This document shows, one piece after another, positions 25,605 to 34,785 of a stretch of 64,000 nucleotides of DNA. A model generated the notes under the pieces. That model ran no database searches, was not told the DNA's origin, and saw nothing but the letters and a program-made list of their open reading frames with translations. A program made the translations under genes and the position numbers. Where the stretch lies: assembly GCF_009650435.1 (NCBI RefSeq), contig NZ_VVIP01000034.1:18898-82897 (forward strand), in the 5' to 3' direction. The DNA comes from Foetidibacter luteolus (GTDB lineage Bacteria; Bacteroidota; Bacteroidia; Chitinophagales; Chitinophagaceae). Numbering within the stretch: the stretch's first letter is position 1; every line of letters begins with the position of its first letter.

Positions 25605-26630
25605 TAAAACTCCCGGGCCTGCTATGCTGGAAGCCCTTACCACCAGCTCTGCCGGTAAATTTATTTTAACGTTACCGCTATTACCGTTCTGCTTTTGCAG
25701 CAAAACCTGTGTAGCTATGGCGCCCATTTGCTTAAGGGGCTGTTTTAAATAAGTAAGCGGGGCGTAAAACATATCCAGCGCCTCGGTTTCATCAAAAGTT
25801 ACAATAGCCATTTGCTGCGGCACTTTAAGCCCCAGTTTATTAATGTATTTTACCCCATGTATAGCCACCACATTGCTGGTAAACAGCAGCGCATGCACCG
25901 GATGCGGCAGTGCCAGCATTTCGTCAATGGCAGCCTCCACCTGCTGGCGGGTATCCGTTACCGTTACCTGCTGTACCCATCCATCGTGCACGGGTAAATG
26001 ATGCTGCGCCATGGCAGAAAGGTAGCCCCGCTTACGCTCCTGCATGTGAAACAACGAGGTGTTGTACGTAACAAGGCCTATGTTCTTAAACCCATTAGCG
26101 GCCAGGTGATTAATGGCCTGTAAGGACGCCTCATGGTTATCCAGCGCCACATAGCTGGCATCAAGGCCGGGAAAATAGCGGTCAATCAATACAAATGGGG
26201 TACCCTGCTTAAGAAGGTCGCCTATTTGTTCTTCGGCATGTTCGGCGGCAAAAATAATAAGGCCTTCTACCTGCCGGGTGGCAAGAATATCCAGCAGCTT
26301 CAGCAATTTACGGGCATCGCCATCGGAACTGCCAAAGAGTACGGCATAATTTTGTTTTTCAGCCTCGTCCTCTATTATGCGTGCCAGCGCCGCGTCAAAG
26401 GGGTTTGAAATATCGGCCACCAATAATCCTATGGTATTGGTTTTGTTTGTTTTAAGGCTGCGGGCAATCTGGTTGGTTTTGTAATTCATTGCCCGGGCAG
26501 CATCCCTTATTTTTTGGGCAACTTCTTTACTTATACGGTTTTCCCGGCGGTTGTTAAGCACATACGAAACCAGCGCTGTAGAAACGCCCAGCTTTTGCGC
26601 AATATCTTTTAATGAAACTTTTTTGTTCAT
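25602..26630 (-). CDS. LacI family transcriptional regulator
   Basis: About 342 residues from the ATG at 26630; the upstream start at 26678 would add a basic leader not seen in the family. The N-terminal HTH and hinge are clear: VSLKDIAQKLGVSTALVSYV, RENRISKEVAQKI, NYKTNQIARSLKT. A periplasmic-binding-protein-like effector domain follows (TIGLLVADISNPFDAALARI, VEGLIIFAA, FDETEALDMF). It would repress or activate sugar genes in response to a carbohydrate. An 18-bp palindrome with central CG at 26892-26909, upstream of the divergent gene, is a good operator candidate. Confidence 0.93.
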   Translation of the reverse strand: MNKKVSLKDIAQKLGVSTALVSYVLNNRRENRISKEVAQKIRDAARAMNYKTNQIARSLKTNKTNTIGLLVADISNPFDAALARIIEDEAEKQNYAVLFGSSDGDARKLLKLLDILATRQVEGLIIFAAEHAEEQIGDLLKQGTPFVLIDRYFPGLDASYVALDNHEASLQAINHLAANGFKNIGLVTYNTSLFHMQERKRGYLSAMAQHHLPVHDGWVQQVTVTDTRQQVEAAIDEMLALPHPVHALLFTSNVVAIHGVKYINKLGLKVPQQMAIVTFDETEALDMFYAPLTYLKQPLKQMGAIATQVLLQKQNGNSGNVKINLPAELVVRASSIAGPGVL

Positions 26631-26685
26631 ACGGCCATTCGGTTGACTTTTTTTTGGGGACCATCTGCAGTATTTCATGGCTGCA

Positions 26686-26735
26686 TCGTTGTGTCACTCA
26701 CTTGTACTGCTGGTTTTTTATGGCATCATTTAAGC
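26686..26735 (+). repeat. Diverged copy of the TTGCGTCGCACTC family
   Basis: CATCGTTGTGTCACTCACTT, GTAC and a following TTTTTTATGG; closest to the copy at 13299-13322. Confidence 0.45.
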
Positions 26736-26891
26736 GGGTATTAAGCCCTCGCAGAAACCTTACCACTATACAAAAACGCTTCTGAAAAACCCTGCTACAA
26801 TAACTTAACATTTACCCAAATTACAAATTTTACCTTGATAATCAGTAGTTTGAAAGTTAAGCGACAGCGCAATTTATACAGTTTAAGCCAA

Positions 26892-26926
26892 TGGTTAATC
26901 GTTTAACCAAAATTCCTTTATCTTTG
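26892..26926 (+). promoter_or_regulatory. LacI-type operator overlapping a promoter
   Basis: TGGTTAATCGTTTAACCA (26892-26909) is an 18-bp inverted repeat with a central CG and two mismatched central positions, the usual form of LacI-family operators. Nine bases later TATCTTTG (26919-26926) matches the TAnnTTTG -7 box exactly. The operator therefore covers the region between -33 and -7 of the promoter for the gene at 26967. Confidence 0.7.
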
Positions 26927-26966
26927 CCGCTGTAAACCTATTTGTAAACATTAAATCCAGAGATGT

Positions 26967-27290
26967 ATGAACAGTGTAAAAAATGTGGGTTTGTTATATG
27001 GCGGTTTTCCCGGAAAGGAATTGCAGTTTACAGGCAAGCAAAACTACCGGCTTAAAAAAATACTGGTGAAAGAGGATGTTACTCCCAACCACGATACCGC
27101 CCGCAATCCAAATACAGAAATAGTCCACGATAAAAATGATATACTGCAAGACGAATCTATTGACCTTGTAATTATATCAGACCACACCGTTAAAGATGTT
27201 GAGTTTGCCGCAGAAGCATTGCGTGCAGGAAAATATGTGCGGCTAGCCTAAAGCCGTTGCTGACGGTAAACACCTTACCTGATAACACCC
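26967..27290 (+). pseudogene. Broken Gfo/Idh/MocA-type oxidoreductase gene
   Basis: The open part (26967-27251, 94 codons) resembles the C-terminal half of a Gfo/Idh NAD-binding domain: SIDLVIISDHTVKDVEFAAE, then ALRAGKYV, where intact enzymes continue with an EKP motif. The frame ends at a TAA just there, but a +1 shift continues with LKPLLTV, restoring the KPL of the motif. Intact family members have about 350-400 residues, so the gene is truncated and frameshifted. It stands behind a LacI-type operator and a good promoter, so it was once the controlled gene or the head of an operon. Confidence 0.55.
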
Positions 27291-27456
27291 ACCCGGGTTT
27301 ACCGCAGGCGCACTTTTACAGAACGTTCTCCATATGAATTTTAATGATTGTCTGCTGAAGAAAAAGCGGGCCAGATGCATAGCAGCAAACTATTGGCATT
27401 GTTGCTGGTGCAGCCCGGTTATGTAACAATTAAATTCAAAAAAAAAGGAGATGATT

Positions 27457-27678
27457 ATGAAAACATTATCGTTAAACTTATTAGACAGGCTTACGCATTT
27501 ATTATTTACAAGAGCAAAAAATGCAGGCCCTAAAGACAAAACAATAAACACCGCTAAAAGAAACAGCTTTATGCAATCTGCCTCTGAAGGCAGAAAAGCC
27601 TATACCGGCAACTTTTTTGCCGGCCCACATTCCATATTTGACCCAAGGCTGTTTACTGTTACCGAAAACAACGGCTAG
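27457..27678 (+). CDS. Small hypothetical protein, 73 residues
   Basis: An AAAAAAGGAG sequence, unusually good for this genome, stands 6 nt before the ATG at 27457, with another ATG at 27451. The peptide starts MKTLSLNLLDRLTHLLF and is basic and hydrophilic afterwards, without known motifs. A strong terminator starts 25 bp after its stop, which supports a real transcript. Function unknown. Confidence 0.5.
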   Translation: MKTLSLNLLDRLTHLLFTRAKNAGPKDKTINTAKRNSFMQSASEGRKAYTGNFFAGPHSIFDPRLFTVTENNG

Positions 27679-27702
27679 TTAAAAGCCGCCAGACCATAGT
27701 GA

Positions 27703-27752
27703 AGAACACAACCTGCCCGGGAACCTTTGCAAACAGGTTGTGTTCTTTTTTT
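27703..27752 (+). terminator. Strong intrinsic terminator
   Basis: The 13-bp perfect stem AGAACACAACCTG/CAGGTTGTGTTCT is followed by TTTTTTATA. Confidence 0.9.
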
Positions 27753-27778
27753 ATACTGCTAATTAATACCCCCAATAC

Positions 27779-28042
27779 ATGAAAAGTCTTCTTACAGGCG
27801 CAGAGCTTTTAAGCTGCGTGGCGATGGTTATATCTGCCATTTTTAAGATGGCCTACTTTAGTATGGCAGGCAAAACAGGCGTAGCTGATTTTATCAATAG
27901 CTTCTGCCATTACTACCGCCTGCCTGCGATAACCGGTACAACAGACGCCAGGGAAAAACATTTTATGCGCATAAGCAATAAAGCCAATACAGCATGGTGG
28001 GTGGCGGCAGCGTTAAGCCTGTTTATTTTGCCCTATGCTTAG
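27779..28042 (+). CDS. Small hypothetical membrane protein, 87 residues
   Basis: Two hydrophobic segments are visible, near residues 8-25 and 71-86 (WWVAAALSLFILPYA), with a short soluble part between them. No family is recognised. It lies directly after a terminator and may be followed by the one at 28252-28278, about 210 bp downstream. Confidence 0.5.
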   Translation: MKSLLTGAELLSCVAMVISAIFKMAYFSMAGKTGVADFINSFCHYYRLPAITGTTDAREKHFMRISNKANTAWWVAAALSLFILPYA

Positions 28043-28251
28043 GCTGGATAGATTAAACGGCAATTAAAGAAATGGTTTTCCGGGCCTGCTTTGTTAAACG
28101 GGATTAAAAGCCTGTTTAATGGTTGCTTAAAATAAACACATCTACCAAATACAGGCTGATAAAACTGTTACTTGCAGCATTGTTTAAATCACAGCTTTTC
28201 AGCCCCAAACTTCTCAGCAGTATCGCTTCGGCCCTTCAATGAATTATAAAG

Positions 28252-28278
28252 ATCACCGGCAAATACCGGTGATTTTTT
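28252..28278 (+). terminator. Intrinsic terminator
   Basis: ATCACCGG/CCGGTGAT with a 6-nt loop, followed by six T residues. The rest of the 28043-28457 gap shows no gene. Confidence 0.8.
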
Positions 28279-28457
28279 GTGCCATTTATACCCGAAAAGG
28301 CATGGCTGTATTGCCGGTATTTTGCCCGGCGGGGTTGACATTAACCCGCAAAAGCCATATCTTTCTTAGTAAAGGACGGAGATAACCCACCCGCCTGGAT
28401 ATGTATTGAACGATGTGGCCGCCTGCACTATTACTCTTCATCATTTATACCCATTTT

Positions 28458-29888
28458 ATGAAACCATTAGCATGCTTTCTCTTTTGTACGCTGCTGCTGC
28501 ACCAGCTTTATGCAAAAGCTGCCACTGAACAAACTATACTTTTCATCTTTGATGCTTCGGGCTCTATGTGGGCCAACCTTGATAACAGCACAAAAATTGA
28601 AGCAGCCAGAAGCACTATGCAAAAATTATCGGCAGCAATACCATCAGGCGCAAGTGTTGGCCTTATAGCGTATGGACATAACAGCGCCAGCGACTGCCAG
28701 GACATTGAAACCCTTATGCCAATAGGCAAGTTTGATAAAGAGGTATTTATACGCACTATAAACAAACTAAACCCAAAAGGCAAAACCCCAATAGCGTTAT
28801 CCATGGCACATGCACTAAAACTGATTGATAACATGAGCGGTCCGGTTACAGTTATACTTATAAGTGACGGGCTTGAAACCTGCAGTGGCAATGCATGCGA
28901 AACAATAAGGAAGGCCCGGAGGGCTGGTACCCAGGTAACCATGCATGTTGTTGGCTTTGGCATTACCGAAAAAGACCTTTCTCCTTTAGAATGCATAGCC
29001 CAGGCCGGCGGGGGGCAGTACTTCCCCGCTAACAATGGCGAAGAACTAGCAACAGCGCTGCAAACAACCATACAACCCGTATCAGCAGGAAACGCGTTTA
29101 TTGCCGTAAAAACCACCCTGGATGGAAAACTGAAAGACGCTACTGTAAAAATTTATAAAAAAGGGCAGTCTAAAGAGTTGCTTTTAGGCAGAACATACGA
29201 ATCGCCCGAAACCAACCCCCGGATTATGCAGGTTGCACCCGGAAGTTATGATGTGGAAATTATGCCCGTGGAAATTACTGGCTATACCCCTTTGAAAATT
29301 ACCAGCCTTGTTGTTAAGGAAAAAGATACTACCTACAAAGATGTGGAATTTAAGCAGGGCACCGTGGAAATAAAAGTTACACGCAATGGCATGTTGGCAG
29401 ATGCATTGGTGCAGGTATTTAATGCAGGTACTAAAACCATTGTAGCTGCCGCCCGTACATATAACCACTCACAAAGCAATCCTGCTAAAGTTAAAATACC
29501 GCCCGGAACTTACGATGTTGTATTTGGGTGCATTGAAATAAGTAACAAGCCTGAAATAAAAATTAACAACCAAATTCTTGGCAACAGCGAAAACCTGGCC
29601 TATACTTATAATTTTGATTCAGGCGAATTACAGCTTTGGGCTGCCCAAGGCGGGCAACCGGTAGATGCCACAATTAACATTATCAGCCTGGCAACGGGCA
29701 AGCCGGCTGGCGCTGGGCGCACTTATGCAAGTACAGAATCTAACCCCAAAACATTTACCTTATTACCGGGAAAATACCGCCTGGAGCTGAACTCGGTTAA
29801 ACCTGCAGGGCTGGGCAGGAAATTTGCAGAAATAGAGGTTACAGCAAATAGCACAGTAAAAAAAAATATAGACTGGCAGGCGCAGTAA
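28458..29888 (+). CDS. Secreted von Willebrand factor A domain protein with three beta repeats
   Basis: About 476 residues from the ATG at 28458, beginning with a signal peptide (MKPLACFLFCTLLLHQLYAKA). A VWA domain follows with an intact MIDAS metal site: FDASGSMW, GKTPIA and ISDGLETC. Three imperfect repeats of about 85 residues make up the rest, each with a strand-rich start (DATVKIYKKG, DALVQVFNAG, DATINIISLATG), RTY and an end like APGSYDVE, PPGTYDVV or LPGKYRLE. These resemble prealbumin/carboxypeptidase-regulatory-like folds. A surface or periplasmic adhesion or binding role is likely; the ligand is unknown. Confidence 0.85.
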   Translation: MKPLACFLFCTLLLHQLYAKAATEQTILFIFDASGSMWANLDNSTKIEAARSTMQKLSAAIPSGASVGLIAYGHNSASDCQDIETLMPIGKFDKEVFIRTINKLNPKGKTPIALSMAHALKLIDNMSGPVTVILISDGLETCSGNACETIRKARRAGTQVTMHVVGFGITEKDLSPLECIAQAGGGQYFPANNGEELATALQTTIQPVSAGNAFIAVKTTLDGKLKDATVKIYKKGQSKELLLGRTYESPETNPRIMQVAPGSYDVEIMPVEITGYTPLKITSLVVKEKDTTYKDVEFKQGTVEIKVTRNGMLADALVQVFNAGTKTIVAAARTYNHSQSNPAKVKIPPGTYDVVFGCIEISNKPEIKINNQILGNSENLAYTYNFDSGELQLWAAQGGQPVDATINIISLATGKPAGAGRTYASTESNPKTFTLLPGKYRLELNSVKPAGLGRKFAEIEVTANSTVKKNIDWQAQ

Positions 29889-29998
29889 TAATAAAAACTC
29901 CTGTTGAAGTGCGGCTTAGTTTATTGCCGTGGTTCGTATTAACCGGCACGTTATTATCTTTATGCTGTACACCAACCAGATCATCATAGTAAAATACC

Positions 29999-30823
29999 AT
30001 GAAAAAACTCCTGCTACTGCTGGCCATTATTTCCGTTTTTACTTCGTTTAAGCAAAAGCATATAAAATGGGTAGCCATTGGTGACTCCATTACTTACTTG
30101 AACGACCACCAGGATGAAACGGGCAACCGTATTACCAAAGGTTATATGACGTTGGTGAAAGAGCAGCTTTCTTATATTGAATTTACCAACCAGGGCCACA
30201 ATGGCTGGACGTCTGGCGGCATTGCTGAAAAGTTTGACGAGCTGGGCGTTGAAAAGGCGGATGTTTACACAGTTTTTCTTGGCACTAACGACTGGTGGGC
30301 AGGCCGGCCTTTAGGCACGCTGGCTGACTATAAAAATAACACAGGCAATAATACAGTATATGGTTCGTTCCGCATTATTGTCAATAAACTGCGATTGCTG
30401 AACAACCATGCTAAAATTGTGCTTATTACGCCCATGCAGCGGGTTGACTTTGTTTACATTGCCGACATGAAAAACAATGCCTGGGGCTCTTACAAAGAGA
30501 AAAAAGGCCAATGGCTGTCTCAGTTTGCCGAAGCCATTAACAATATCGGCAAAGAAGAACACCTGGATGTAGTTGACCTGTACAACAGCAGCGGTATGAC
30601 ACCGGAAACGCTTGTAAAGTTCAAGCGGTTAAAAAACCCCGCAACCGGCGCTTACACCAATTACAAATACCCGGATTTTATTGATGTGCCTTTTAACCCC
30701 GAAGCAGATGAGTACCCCTACCCTGTTGAAGCTGTAGATATGACTTATGATGGATTGCACCCATCTGACAAAGGCTATGCCGTTATAGCGGGTATGCTGG
30801 TTAAGGTGCTAAAAAATTACTAA
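29999..30823 (+). CDS. SGNH/GDSL family hydrolase, exported
   Basis: The 274-residue protein starts with a signal peptide (MKKLLLLLAIISVFTSF). The SGNH blocks are present: block I AIGDSIT with nucleophile S30, a Gly in NQGHNGW, block III LGTNDWW and block V DGLHPSDKGY with catalytic Asp and His. The family contains esterases and carbohydrate deacetylases such as those acting on xylan or rhamnogalacturonan. The neighbours do not fix the substrate. Confidence 0.88.
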   Translation: MKKLLLLLAIISVFTSFKQKHIKWVAIGDSITYLNDHQDETGNRITKGYMTLVKEQLSYIEFTNQGHNGWTSGGIAEKFDELGVEKADVYTVFLGTNDWWAGRPLGTLADYKNNTGNNTVYGSFRIIVNKLRLLNNHAKIVLITPMQRVDFVYIADMKNNAWGSYKEKKGQWLSQFAEAINNIGKEEHLDVVDLYNSSGMTPETLVKFKRLKNPATGAYTNYKYPDFIDVPFNPEADEYPYPVEAVDMTYDGLHPSDKGYAVIAGMLVKVLKNY

Positions 30824-30827
30824 CGGC

Positions 30828-31062
30828 ATGCATCATGGCTTTAATATAAATACTAAAGGCGTTGGAATAGATTTTTCGATGGAAGCGGAGATGGTCGCAG
30901 AACTTCTTACAAGTATTCTGCCGAAAAAATACAGCTTACGGGGGGCTACTGCTACTTGACAACATTCTTGGAGAGTATGACTGTGTAACAAAAGTTCGTA
31001 GCTATGACTTTCACAATATGCCGGAAAAGAAAGAAGAACTGGACGAATTACTCCCCTATTAG
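30828..31062 (+). pseudogene. Frameshifted remnant of a small unknown gene
   Basis: Two overlapping frames appear to belong to one gene. The first, ATG at 30828 to TGA at 30957-30959, reads GVGIDFSMEAEMVAELL... and the second, ending TAG at 31060-31062, reads LLLLDNILGEYDCVTKV then RSYDFHNMPEKKEELDELL. A single shift near 30940 would join them. Both parts have the composition of real protein. The family is not identified with confidence. Confidence 0.45.
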
Positions 31063-31316
31063 ACATGGCAGCATTTATTGACAAATTCCATGATTCAAAA
31101 AAGCATTAGCGACTGGTAAATTCTCATCCACAATATCCTGTTAACTATACCGTGCCGAACGCACACAAATGAGCAACAGAATTTATTCTCAACTTTGGTA
31201 CCTTACGCCGGCCTGTAGCTGTGGGTTGAAAGCTTTCAAATGTGCTGCCTAAGCAAGCTGTGGCCGTTGGCGTCAATCAAACGTAATGACGAAACAAAAA
31301 AATAAACCCAATTTAT

Positions 31317-31751
31317 ATGACAGCTAAAACTAAATTCTTTGCGCTAATCTTTGCTTTTACCATTTTGATAAGTTGCAAAACCAGTCAACTGAAACATTCG
31401 TCTATGCCGGAAGCCGGGATGTTTAAGGTGGAAATACTTTATGCAAACGGAGAAGATAAAACCTTTGACATGGATTATTATGAAAAAAACCACATGCCGA
31501 TGATGGCTGGTTTGTTGGGCAAAAATTTAAAGTTTTATGAAATTGACAAGGGCATAGCCGGCAGAACGCCCAATGACAAAGTGCCTTTTGTAGCTGTCGG
31601 TTATTTCTACATTACCAATGTTGCCGAATACAATAAGACGATAGCAGAGAACAGGGATGCAATTATCAATGATATTAAAAAGTACACAAACATTCAGCCT
31701 GTTATACAGATTAGCGAAATTAAACAGATAGGACACAATACTGCCAACTAA
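31317..31751 (+). CDS. EthD domain lipoprotein
   Basis: The 144-residue protein has a signal peptide with lipobox ILISC (C20), then an EthD/ABM-like ferredoxin-fold domain: FKVEILYANG, DYYEKNHMPMMAGLL (the typical Y-x-x-x-H-x-P block) and VPFVAVGYFYITNVAEYN. EthD was named from ether-degradation clusters, but its role is poorly defined. Most relatives are cytoplasmic, so the lipoprotein signal is notable. It seems to be a single-gene unit. Confidence 0.8.
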   Translation: MTAKTKFFALIFAFTILISCKTSQLKHSSMPEAGMFKVEILYANGEDKTFDMDYYEKNHMPMMAGLLGKNLKFYEIDKGIAGRTPNDKVPFVAVGYFYITNVAEYNKTIAENRDAIINDIKKYTNIQPVIQISEIKQIGHNTAN

Positions 31752-32228
31752 GGAATAAAACCTTTTAATCCATTATTCTGAGAATGTTCAATATACTGGT
31801 AGCGCAAGACTGGGGCGTAAGCTTCGTGCCGGGCGTTTTGTGCGGTACGTGTACACTTGCAAACACTCTGGCCAAAGCTATTAGTGCTTCTGCTTTTCAC
31901 CCAAAGCTTAAGCCTTGGGCTTTCCGCTGCACCGCATTGCAATGTCTTTGAGTTAAGCTGTAAGCCCGAATTCCGGAACTTCGGAATCTAAGGCAGGGTT
32001 CGGGAAAAAACGACTTCTATAAGCCGGTTTCGACAAGCTCAACCTGACATTCACAGCTTAACTTTTTGACACCGCACCCCTTCTATACCCCCGCAGCCTG
32101 TTACACCATCGGGTGAGGGATTGAAGCGGTTACCCCGCTGAGGCCTTCGCAGCCCGGCTTTGTGGCGGAGTAATAGCGGAAAGCCCGGCCCCTTGCGCAG
32201 CTTGGGGACACCCCCAAAAATCCCTTCC
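31752..32228. other. Gap of 477 bp with a repeat
   Basis: Bases 31790-32100 hold no supported gene; a short open stretch on the minus strand (31748-31942) has no family resemblance. A GGGTGAGGGATTG-family repeat occupies 32111-32215. Confidence 0.5.
32111..32215 (+). repeat. Dispersed intergenic repeat, family GGGTGAGGGATTG (copy 2)
   Basis: GGGTGAGGGATTGAAGCGGT, TACCCCGCTGAGGCCTT, GGAGTAATAGCGGAAAGCCC and GGGGACACCCCC in the same order as copies 1 and 3. It lies behind the stop codon of the MFS gene, pointing towards it. Confidence 0.75.
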
Positions 32229-33542
32229 CTACTTTTTTAGCTTAACCATTGGCATTTTGGGTACCAGTATTTTAAACATGATAAGCCATGCCGCCAGGTA
32301 CCCCAGGCCACAATACAGGAACATGATGTAATACCCGGTTTCAATTTGCCCCAGCTTCTTGTAATAATCAAAGAGCCGCCCGGCAGACGCGGAAACAGCC
32401 ATGCCACCCAGCCCGCCTGCCATGCCGCCAATACCTATTACTGATGCGACGGTGCTTTTGGGGAACATATCTGAAACAGTGGTAAAAAGGTTGGCCGACC
32501 ATGCCTGGTGTGCCGATGCTGCCAGGCTGATAATAAGAATGGCGTACCACATATTATAACTACCCGCGGCCTGGGAGAAAATGATGAACAAGGGGCAAAA
32601 AGCATAGATAAGCATGGAGGTTTTCCTGGCCCGCAGCACAGGCCACTGCTTGTGTTTAACCAGCCACATGGGCAACCAGCCGCCTGCAATGCTGGCAAAG
32701 CCGGCTACCACATACACAAACGCCACCGGCATGCTTATTTCAGTTCCTGTAAGCTGGTACTGGGCGGTTAAAAAAGCGGGCAACCAGAAAAGAAGAAACC
32801 ACCAGATACCATCCGTTAAAAACTTGCCTGCTACAAAGGCCCAGGTTTGCCTGTAAGAAAGTAGAGAACCCCATGAAGGACGCTGCAACACTTCCTCTCC
32901 GGTTTCTTCGCGGTCGTGATGGATATAATCAAATTCCGCCTTTGATAACCGCTTCTGTTTAGCTGGTATATCGTATAACCAAAACCAGAACAGCAACCAG
33001 ATGAAACCTATTGAACCAATGGCAATAAAGGCAACCTTCCAGCTATAATGCAAGGCTATGTAAGGCACGGTAAGCGGCGCCAGTATTGCGCCTACATTGG
33101 TGCCGGAATTGAATATACCGGCGGCAAAAGCCCGCTCTTTGCGGGGAAACCACTCGGCAACGGCTTTAAAGGCAGCGGGAAAGTTGCCAGCCTCTGTAAC
33201 GCCCAAAAATGCCCGGTAAACCGCAAAACTAAAAGCACCTGTTGCAAACGCATGCAGCACCGACGCAATGCTCCACAACGTGAGTGTAATGGCATACCCC
33301 AGCCTGGTGCCTATGCGGTCAATAATACGCCCCGCCCCTACCATGCCAATGGCATAAGCAAACTGGAAAGCCACCACTATGTTGGAGTAATCTGACTCAG
33401 ACCAACTGAACTCCTTTTCCAGCGTGGGCTTTAACAGGCTGATTACCTGCCTGTCCAGGTAATTGATGGTAGTAGCAAAAAATACCAGGGAACAAATCGT
33501 CCAGCGGTATTTACCGATTTTTTCATTAATGGCTGTATGCAT
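32229..33542 (-). CDS. MFS transporter, hexuronate/anion:cation symporter type
   Basis: The 437-residue inner-membrane protein has about twelve hydrophobic segments and the ExuT/ACS-type MFS signature: NYLDRQVISLLKP, the loop GRIIDRIGTRLGYA, and TEAGNFPAAFKAVAEWFPRK. Members import hexuronates such as galacturonate or glucarate, or related organic acids. It is the last gene of a three-gene operon with an oxidoreductase (35-bp gap) and a cytochrome-containing dehydrogenase, which suggests uptake of the oxidised sugar product. The substrate itself is inference. Confidence 0.88.
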   Translation of the reverse strand: MHTAINEKIGKYRWTICSLVFFATTINYLDRQVISLLKPTLEKEFSWSESDYSNIVVAFQFAYAIGMVGAGRIIDRIGTRLGYAITLTLWSIASVLHAFATGAFSFAVYRAFLGVTEAGNFPAAFKAVAEWFPRKERAFAAGIFNSGTNVGAILAPLTVPYIALHYSWKVAFIAIGSIGFIWLLFWFWLYDIPAKQKRLSKAEFDYIHHDREETGEEVLQRPSWGSLLSYRQTWAFVAGKFLTDGIWWFLLFWLPAFLTAQYQLTGTEISMPVAFVYVVAGFASIAGGWLPMWLVKHKQWPVLRARKTSMLIYAFCPLFIIFSQAAGSYNMWYAILIISLAASAHQAWSANLFTTVSDMFPKSTVASVIGIGGMAGGLGGMAVSASAGRLFDYYKKLGQIETGYYIMFLYCGLGYLAAWLIMFKILVPKMPMVKLKK

Positions 33543-33577
33543 GCAACGGTTTTGATAATGGTTGGTAAAATGACTGG

Positions 33578-34759
33578 CTAAAAAACGGTAATGGCAGTTT
33601 CCGCGCCCTTTCTTTCAGCGGAAACATAACCTGCGTAAATGGTGGCAATAACATCGGCGGCAAGCCTGCTATCACTTTCTACAGCTTCGCCATAAGCGGC
33701 GGCGCGGTAAAAATTTTCCATCTCGTGCTGGTAACCGGCAAACCAGCCTTCATCTGGCGAAATGTACGACCACCCCTGCTTGGTTTCTGTTTTTTCAACC
33801 ACGTACACATTGTCAAAATGCGACTGGGAAGGCGTGTAGGATTGCATTGCCGTATTAGGATTAATATGGCAAATGGTTCTGTGGTTGGTAGTGTTTACTT
33901 CAATCCAGTTATGTACGCCACCCAGCACCAGTTCACCCGCAAAGAGGCTTGCCACCGTACCGTCTTCAAAAACCAGGTGCATCATAGCCAGGTCTTCGGT
34001 ATCCTGGTAAGTAGTACGCAGGTAGCCTTCGTTTTTAAAAGTAGGCATACGGGTAATGGCATGGGTGCGGGCCGTGATGCTTACCGGCCGTATAGCTTTG
34101 CCATGGCGGGCCTTACCTTCCACATGCTTAAAATATATAGCTGCTGCCAGCGGATGGCAGCCCTTGCCTATCATAGAGCCGCCGCCTGAAAATTTCCATT
34201 GGCCATAGGTTAATGAATGTGAGCCCGAATGCGACTGCTCACCATGCATCCACAATATTTGTGCGCCGGTTTTTTCCAGAAGTTCTCTTTGTTTTTGAAC
34301 GGCCGGGGCATACACCCAGTTTTCCGCATACATAATAACGCCTTTGCTTTGCTTTTCCGCATCCAGCATCCTTTGTATGCTTTCCATAGCGGCGGCAAGC
34401 CCCTGCTCTTTGGGGAATGTATCGCCATTAAAGCCAGGCGTACCATCTCCAAAATAACCGGTAAAAGGCTTTTCAACCACCACATGTTTGTTTTGCTGCA
34501 GGGCTTTAACAACAATAGGCTCATGCGTTACCGGCGGCGTGCAAATATGCAGCAGGTCGCACTGCGCTATCAGCTCATCCATGTCATCAAAAGCCTTCAA
34601 GCCCCTCGGACTGGTAAAAGCCTCCAGCTTTTCCCTTGTGGGTGACCATGCGCCCACCAACTCGACCTTAGTGCTAAACACACGCTGCAGGGCATCGTAG
34701 TGAAACTTAGCAGCGAACCCTGAACCGATAAAGCCGGCCCTGATACTTTTTTTGTTCAT
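33578..34759 (-). CDS. Gfo/Idh/MocA family oxidoreductase
   Basis: The 393-residue NAD(P)-dependent enzyme has the Rossmann motif FIGSGFAAKFH (10-20) and the catalytic EKP at 96-98 in VVVEKPFTG. The central GGGSMIGKGCHPLAAAIYF includes a likely catalytic His/Lys region. No signal peptide is visible, so it is cytoplasmic. It stands 26 bp after the cytochrome-type gene and 35 bp before the MFS transporter in one operon. It probably oxidises or reduces the imported sugar acid or a derivative. Confidence 0.9.
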   Translation of the reverse strand: MNKKSIRAGFIGSGFAAKFHYDALQRVFSTKVELVGAWSPTREKLEAFTSPRGLKAFDDMDELIAQCDLLHICTPPVTHEPIVVKALQQNKHVVVEKPFTGYFGDGTPGFNGDTFPKEQGLAAAMESIQRMLDAEKQSKGVIMYAENWVYAPAVQKQRELLEKTGAQILWMHGEQSHSGSHSLTYGQWKFSGGGSMIGKGCHPLAAAIYFKHVEGKARHGKAIRPVSITARTHAITRMPTFKNEGYLRTTYQDTEDLAMMHLVFEDGTVASLFAGELVLGGVHNWIEVNTTNHRTICHINPNTAMQSYTPSQSHFDNVYVVEKTETKQGWSYISPDEGWFAGYQHEMENFYRAAAYGEAVESDSRLAADVIATIYAGYVSAERKGAETAITVF

Positions 34760-34785
34760 ATAGCCTTGTTTTACTAACAGCTTAT

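Noticed and set aside
28508..29116. 202-codon frame antisense to the VWA gene
   Set aside because: Composition reflects the opposite strand; MIDAS motifs prove the plus-strand gene.
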